This document shows positions 5,823 through 6,621 of a DNA stretch of 6,621 nt, one piece after another. Below the pieces are notes generated by a model. That model was not told where the DNA came from and made no database searches. It saw only the letters and a program-made list of their open reading frames with translations. The translations under genes and the position numbers were made by a program. The stretch's first letter is position 1. Each line of letters starts with the position of its first letter. This DNA is from DAOOOU01 sp964435635 (GTDB taxonomy: Bacteria; Bacillota_I; Bacilli_A; RF39; UBA660), in assembly GCA_964435635.1 (NCBI GenBank), contig CAYSZU010000033.1:1-6621 (forward strand), given 5' to 3'.

Positions 5823-6551
5823 TTATTTCACAATTGAATCTAGGGCAATTTTAATCATCTTATTTAATGATATCTTCCTATCTTCAACTGAAATAAACTC
5901 CTTTGTAAATGGCGAATCAACAACACTTACTAAGACTGTTGCTTCGCAGTTAAATTCATTTGCCAAATGGCAAATCGCAAAACCTTCCATTTCTTCCGCT
6001 AAAATATCTAAATTCTTGGGGACTTTTTCATAAACCTTAGCTGGATCAGCATAAGGACCAAAAACCGGAGTGGTAATAATTACCCCTTCTTTGATTTCCT
6101 GATTCTGTTCCTGTGCATTTCTCATAATCTCCCGATTAAGACTTTTAGAAGTTTTGATTAACTTTTCTGTAAAACCATTATAGGCATAAGCAAAGTCAGT
6201 TTCGCTATATACTGAGTCGGCTAAAACAATGTCACCTAAATTTAATTGATTAGATGTGGCCCCACAAGAACCAACCCGAATTATTTTTTTAACATGATAG
6301 TAATATAATAATTCAAAAGTATAGATTCCAGCCGATGGGATGCCCATCCCTGAAGACATAATAGTAACTAGTTCGTTATTATATAAACCAGTATAACCTA
6401 GCATATTTCGAACATCAGTAACTAGTTCATAACTACTTAAAAATGATTCTGCTATATACTTTGCTCTTAATGGATCGCCTGTAAAAATAACATTAGGAGC
6501 AATTTTACCTTGTACCGCATTAATGTGTACTGGAATAGATTGTGGTTTCAT
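5823..6551 (-). CDS. deoD: Purine-nucleoside phosphorylase, DeoD type
   Basis: Phosphorolysis of purine (deoxy)ribonucleosides to free base and (deoxy)ribose-1-phosphate in purine salvage; this family forms cytoplasmic hexamers. At 242 residues it matches the DeoD family (about 235-240). Motifs aligned with E. coli DeoD: HINA with His9; GDPLRAKYIAE with phosphate-binding Arg29; VRNMLGYTG with Arg48, which reaches into the neighbouring subunit; RVGSCG (92-97) with Arg92 and Ser95; EEMEG (186-190) with the ribose-binding Glu-Met-Glu; Asp212, the proposed base-protonating Asp; and Arg225 in EDRK. Two differences from E. coli: the Ser before the catalytic Asp is Val211, and the LFY segment near the base site reads VFG (163-165), so base preference may differ. 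The ATG at 6551 follows a perfect AGGAGG at 6563-6558 with 6-nt spacing. It is convergent with the phosphohexomutase gene and shares its terminator. Confidence 0.97.
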   Translation of the reverse strand: MKPQSIPVHINAVQGKIAPNVIFTGDPLRAKYIAESFLSSYELVTDVRNMLGYTGLYNNELVTIMSSGMGIPSAGIYTFELLYYYHVKKIIRVGSCGATSNQLNLGDIVLADSVYSETDFAYAYNGFTEKLIKTSKSLNREIMRNAQEQNQEIKEGVIITTPVFGPYADPAKVYEKVPKNLDILAEEMEGFAICHLANEFNCEATVLVSVVDSPFTKEFISVEDRKISLNKMIKIALDSIVK

Positions 6552-6572
6552 ATTTTACCTCCTCTATTATAA

Positions 6573-6600
6573 GTATATTACATTTACAAATAATTGTCGG
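6573..6600 (-). promoter_or_regulatory. Possible promoter of deoD
   Basis: On the minus strand CCGACA (6600-6595, four of six) and TATACT (6578-6573) are 16 bp apart. Initiation near 6566 would leave just room for the AGGAGG site. A second TATAAT at 6571-6566 is too close to the ribosome binding site and has no -35 box. Moderate to weak support. Confidence 0.4.
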
Positions 6601-6621
6601 CATATAAAAACAACTTTACAC

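Noticed and set aside
5803..6033. Plus-strand ORF of 76 codons
   Set aside because: It is antisense to the 3' end of deoD, directly after a terminator, with no supporting signals.
914..6551. Mycoplasma genetic code (TGA = Trp)
   Set aside because: All Trp codons in three long genes are TGG and there is no in-frame TGA, unlike organisms using that code.

Overview
The window looks like the chromosome of an AT-rich, low-GC Gram-positive bacterium, close to the Mollicutes/Bacilli border (for example an Acholeplasma- or Izemoplasma-like lineage). The evidence is the strong A+T bias, TTGACA/TATAAT promoters, AGGAGG ribosome binding sites, a T-box-controlled isoleucyl-tRNA synthetase and U-tailed intrinsic terminators. 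Every Trp in the three complete proteins is TGG and no in-frame TGA occurs, so the standard code (table 11) fits better than the Mycoplasma/Spiroplasma code. The lineage is an inference.

Layout, left to right. (1) Positions 1-162, minus strand: the first 54 codons of a membrane-anchored protein of unknown function, cut by the window edge, with its own promoter and short leader. (2) Positions 237-873, minus strand: two tandem, diverged copies of a structured RNA of about 270-300 nt. Each has a near-perfect sigma-A promoter with a 17-bp spacer and ends in its own intrinsic terminator. They share exact sequence blocks and compensatory base changes in several helices. I do not recognise the family, and this is the most unusual part of the window. 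(3) Positions 914-4015, minus strand: ileS, a 1033-residue type 2 (eukaryote-like) isoleucyl-tRNA synthetase. (4) Positions 4016-4399: a divergent intergenic region holding the ileS promoter, a T-box leader with a readable AUC specifier and UGGU acceptor bulge, and a weak promoter for the next gene. (5) Positions 4400-5767, plus strand: a phosphomannomutase/phosphoglucomutase family enzyme. (6) Positions 5761-5796: a perfect 36-bp palindrome that is a bidirectional terminator for two convergent genes. (7) Positions 5823-6551, minus strand: deoD, purine-nucleoside phosphorylase.

How the parts relate. The T-box should raise ileS expression when tRNA-Ile is uncharged. ileS has no terminator of its own before RNA copy B, whose promoter starts 5 bp past the ileS stop, so read-through into RNA B is likely. 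DeoD releases (deoxy)ribose-1-phosphate from nucleosides. The adjacent phosphohexomutase is the family that sits in nucleoside-salvage clusters of small mycoplasmas, so it may also serve as the phosphopentomutase here, which is inference.
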